A DNA stretch of 56,656 nt from Streptomyces sp. A0958. GTDB taxonomy: Bacteria > Actinomycetota > Actinomycetes > Streptomycetales > Streptomycetaceae. Position numbers and translations under genes: made by a program. Below, piece by piece: positions 55,462-56,656 of the stretch (position 1 is the stretch's first letter; each line of letters starts with the position of its first letter). The DNA is taken from positions 1-56,656 of the forward strand of contig NZ_SSBK01000040.1 of assembly GCF_004795035.1 (NCBI RefSeq), given 5' to 3'. The notes under the pieces are model-generated. The model was not told where the DNA came from. It searched no databases and saw only the letters and a program-made list of their open reading frames with translations.

Positions 55462-55756
55462 CAGCAAGGACAGGGAGGGGCTCGGCTTGACAGCCGAGCA
55501 ACCCACCACATAGGAATACCTCCCCACTCTTTGACGGAGCGGGGACCGTAGCTCCCACCGTTCAGCGGTGGTAGAGCTGGCCACTCCGCGAGAGGCCGCG
55601 ATCCCGAGGGGCTCGCAGGGACGTCGAGGGACTCCCAAAGCGCAGGACGCAACTGCGCGACTTCCAACCGCCGAGCCGTGGCTACGTGCTGCGCTCCACC
55701 GACAGGAGTCGCGAACCCTTGAACATCACGAGCGAAATCGTCTGGACCTGTGAGGC
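55462..55756. other. Intergenic region after the integrase
   Basis: Contains the terminator at 55480-55499 and a CCACCG/CGGTGG hairpin near 55556-55572. From about 55696 a short frame (NITSEIVWTCEACTSPLIDG, then HAHTC) has Cys pairs and good codon bias up to about 55810, after which it loses coding character. It may be the 5' part of a frameshifted small gene. Confidence 0.4.
55480..55499 (+). terminator. Integrase terminator
   Basis: GCTCGGC-TTGACA-GCCGAGC forms a 7-bp hairpin 18 bases past the integrase stop. Confidence 0.6.
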
Positions 55757-56143
55757 GTGCACATCGCCCCTCATCGACGGACACGCCCACACCTGCGGCC
55801 CCAACGACGGGAGCCGCGACCAGCGACTATCAGCTTCGGTCATGACCGCCCGTGGGGCGGGGTCTCTCAGCACGAGTACCGGCGCATGGCACAGGACCAC
55901 GGGCACCCGCTCGCGTACCGGGTCCACTTCGCCGCCATCGGATGGGCCGACCGCCACGGACACGCCGCGTTCGAGCCGGGCAGACTGGCCGCGCTGCTCG
56001 GCAAGGACGGCAAGGACGGCAAGGACGGCAAGCGACTGTCCGACCAGAGCACCCGCAACGCGGTAGCACGCGCCAAGGATCTCCACCTCGTCTCGCCCCG
56101 TTCCGGCGCGGCCTGCCTGGTGCTTCCGCCTCACCTGTTCTAA
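55757..56143 (+). CDS. Small mobile-element protein, function unknown
   Basis: Up to 128 residues. The credible core is SFGHDRPWGGVSQHEYRRMA then PLAYRVHFAAIGWADRHGHAAFEPGRLAALLGKDG, resembling small winged-helix-like proteins common in Streptomyces integrative elements and phages. GKDG is expanded by a 9-base repeat (about 55999-56030) into KDGKDGKDGK. It ends SGAACLVLPPHLF. The first 25 codons look non-coding. The start may be the ATG at 55886 or an upstream frame may join by frameshift near 55820. Confidence 0.5.
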   Translation: MHIAPHRRTRPHLRPQRREPRPATISFGHDRPWGGVSQHEYRRMAQDHGHPLAYRVHFAAIGWADRHGHAAFEPGRLAALLGKDGKDGKDGKRLSDQSTRNAVARAKDLHLVSPRSGAACLVLPPHLF

Positions 56144-56549
56144 AAAGCCAAGGGTGCGCCGGTGCCCTGCCGCGTCCACCAAGAAAGGTGACCGCACACC
56201 ACACGTGTAGTCAGAGCACGTCTGGCGTGCGCTCATACAGCGCCTGACCTGCACGAACGTTTACGCCCTCTCTTATCTATTTGGCTCCCGGTGCGGCCCC
56301 CTCCGGGGCCGACAGTGCGTAGCCCCTTGGCTCGACGGCGAACGGCAGCAGGGCGCGGCAGCGCCCCAACGAAGTAAGGCAACGGCGAAGAAGTAGGCGG
56401 CAGGGGGCGGCTCCGCAGCCACTACGACAGTGCGGCCCGTAGGGCCGACAGCAGGAAGTCCCAGGAAGAAGAAGCCCGGTGGGGCGCTGCCGCGCCCCCA
56501 TAGAGCTAGCACGCAAGCAGTAGGGACCTTGTCGGCGACGGGTGAATCG
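56144..56549. other. Hairpin-dense non-coding stretch
   Basis: No gene is supported, although two frames are open on the minus strand. Four stem-loops lie at 56295-56310, 56351-56366, 56433-56447 and 56480-56497. TGCGGCCC...GGGCCGACAG occurs twice (56292-56315 and 56431-56451). The 18-base sequence at 56351-56368 recurs inverted at 56480-56497. Confidence 0.6.
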
Positions 56550-56656
56550 TGACCCTCTGACGGCGGATCAAAACTGACCCACCTCGTGGTCTACCGACCA
56601 TCCTGATCTTGATCGAAGGTCAGGAGAAGAGGGTGATTTCCGTGGAGGACTGGGCA
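56550..56656 (+). mobile_element. Left end of an IS21-family insertion sequence (partial)
   Basis: From TGACCCTCTG at 56550 through GGCGGATCAAAACTGACCCA the sequence looks like the left terminal repeats of actinobacterial IS21 elements, and an istA start follows at 56633. The rest is beyond the window. The exact boundary is an estimate. Confidence 0.6.
56633..56656 (+). CDS. istA: IstA transposase, N-terminal eight codons
   Basis: GTG ATT TCC GTG GAG GAC TGG GCA encodes VISVEDWA, matching the start of IS21 IstA proteins (MISVEDWAEIRRL...). CAGGAGAAGAGG just upstream is a good ribosome-binding site. The DDE domain is outside the window. Confidence 0.65.

Noticed and set aside
56273..56516. 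Two overlapping 79-codon minus-strand frames
   Set aside because: They are read through the hairpin array and consist of Ala/Pro/Gly/Arg without coding bias.

Overview
The window is high-GC actinobacterial DNA, almost certainly from Streptomyces. Evidence is the third-position GC of every reading frame, frequent GTG starts, and a gene order that, from memory, follows the S. coelicolor SCO2561-SCO2600 interval: acyl-CoA ligase, lepA, rpsT, holA, comEC/comEA, degV, leuS, rsfS, nadD, proA, proB, obg, rpmA, rplU and rne.

Bases 1-9080 hold a truncated foreign CDS end, a fatty-acyl-CoA ligase, lepA, rpsT, holA, a YceI-family protein, and an overlapping BKACE/arylamine N-acetyltransferase pair. Bases 9167-9789 are a scar where a 3' fragment of argF and a 3' fragment of a carboxylate-amine ligase meet head to head. 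Bases 10027-18868 carry the DNA-uptake homologues comEC/comEA, degV, a membrane-anchored coiled-coil protein, and leuS. leuS is preceded by a 12-residue leader peptide with three consecutive Leu codons and an intrinsic terminator, a classical attenuator.

Two identical tRNA-Ala(GGC) genes (19190-19262 and 22377-22449) flank a zinc-ribbon gene and a divergent MFS exporter/XRE regulator pair. Bases 22568-29653 are the nadD-LCP-rsfS-histidine phosphatase operon, two very small membrane proteins, an M48 peptidase, and two related single-span proteins with a common N-terminal motif. proA and proB follow.

Between proB and obg, genes usually adjacent in actinobacteria, lies a wall-glycopolymer locus (33050-42583): rmlC, an overlapping rmlA-rmlB-rmlD operon, a membrane protein with a TagF-like transferase domain, galE, and a GT2-TagF fusion. 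A second block (45040-47803) between rplU and rne has a glycerol-1-phosphate-dehydrogenase-like enzyme, a small nucleotidyltransferase and galU. Together they could make dTDP-rhamnose, UDP-glucose, UDP-galactose and possibly a CDP-glycerol-type donor, then polymerise and attach a phosphate-linked wall polymer. The LCP protein at 23803-25554 is a candidate attachment enzyme.

The RNase E gene (47909-52089) shows an apparent one-base frameshift in its repetitive N-terminal half. Beyond it are a DUF2344 gene and the last codons of a probable radical-SAM gene, interrupted by an integrative element whose large serine integrase starts next to the junction. The window ends in a hairpin-dense non-coding stretch and the left end of an IS21-like insertion sequence.
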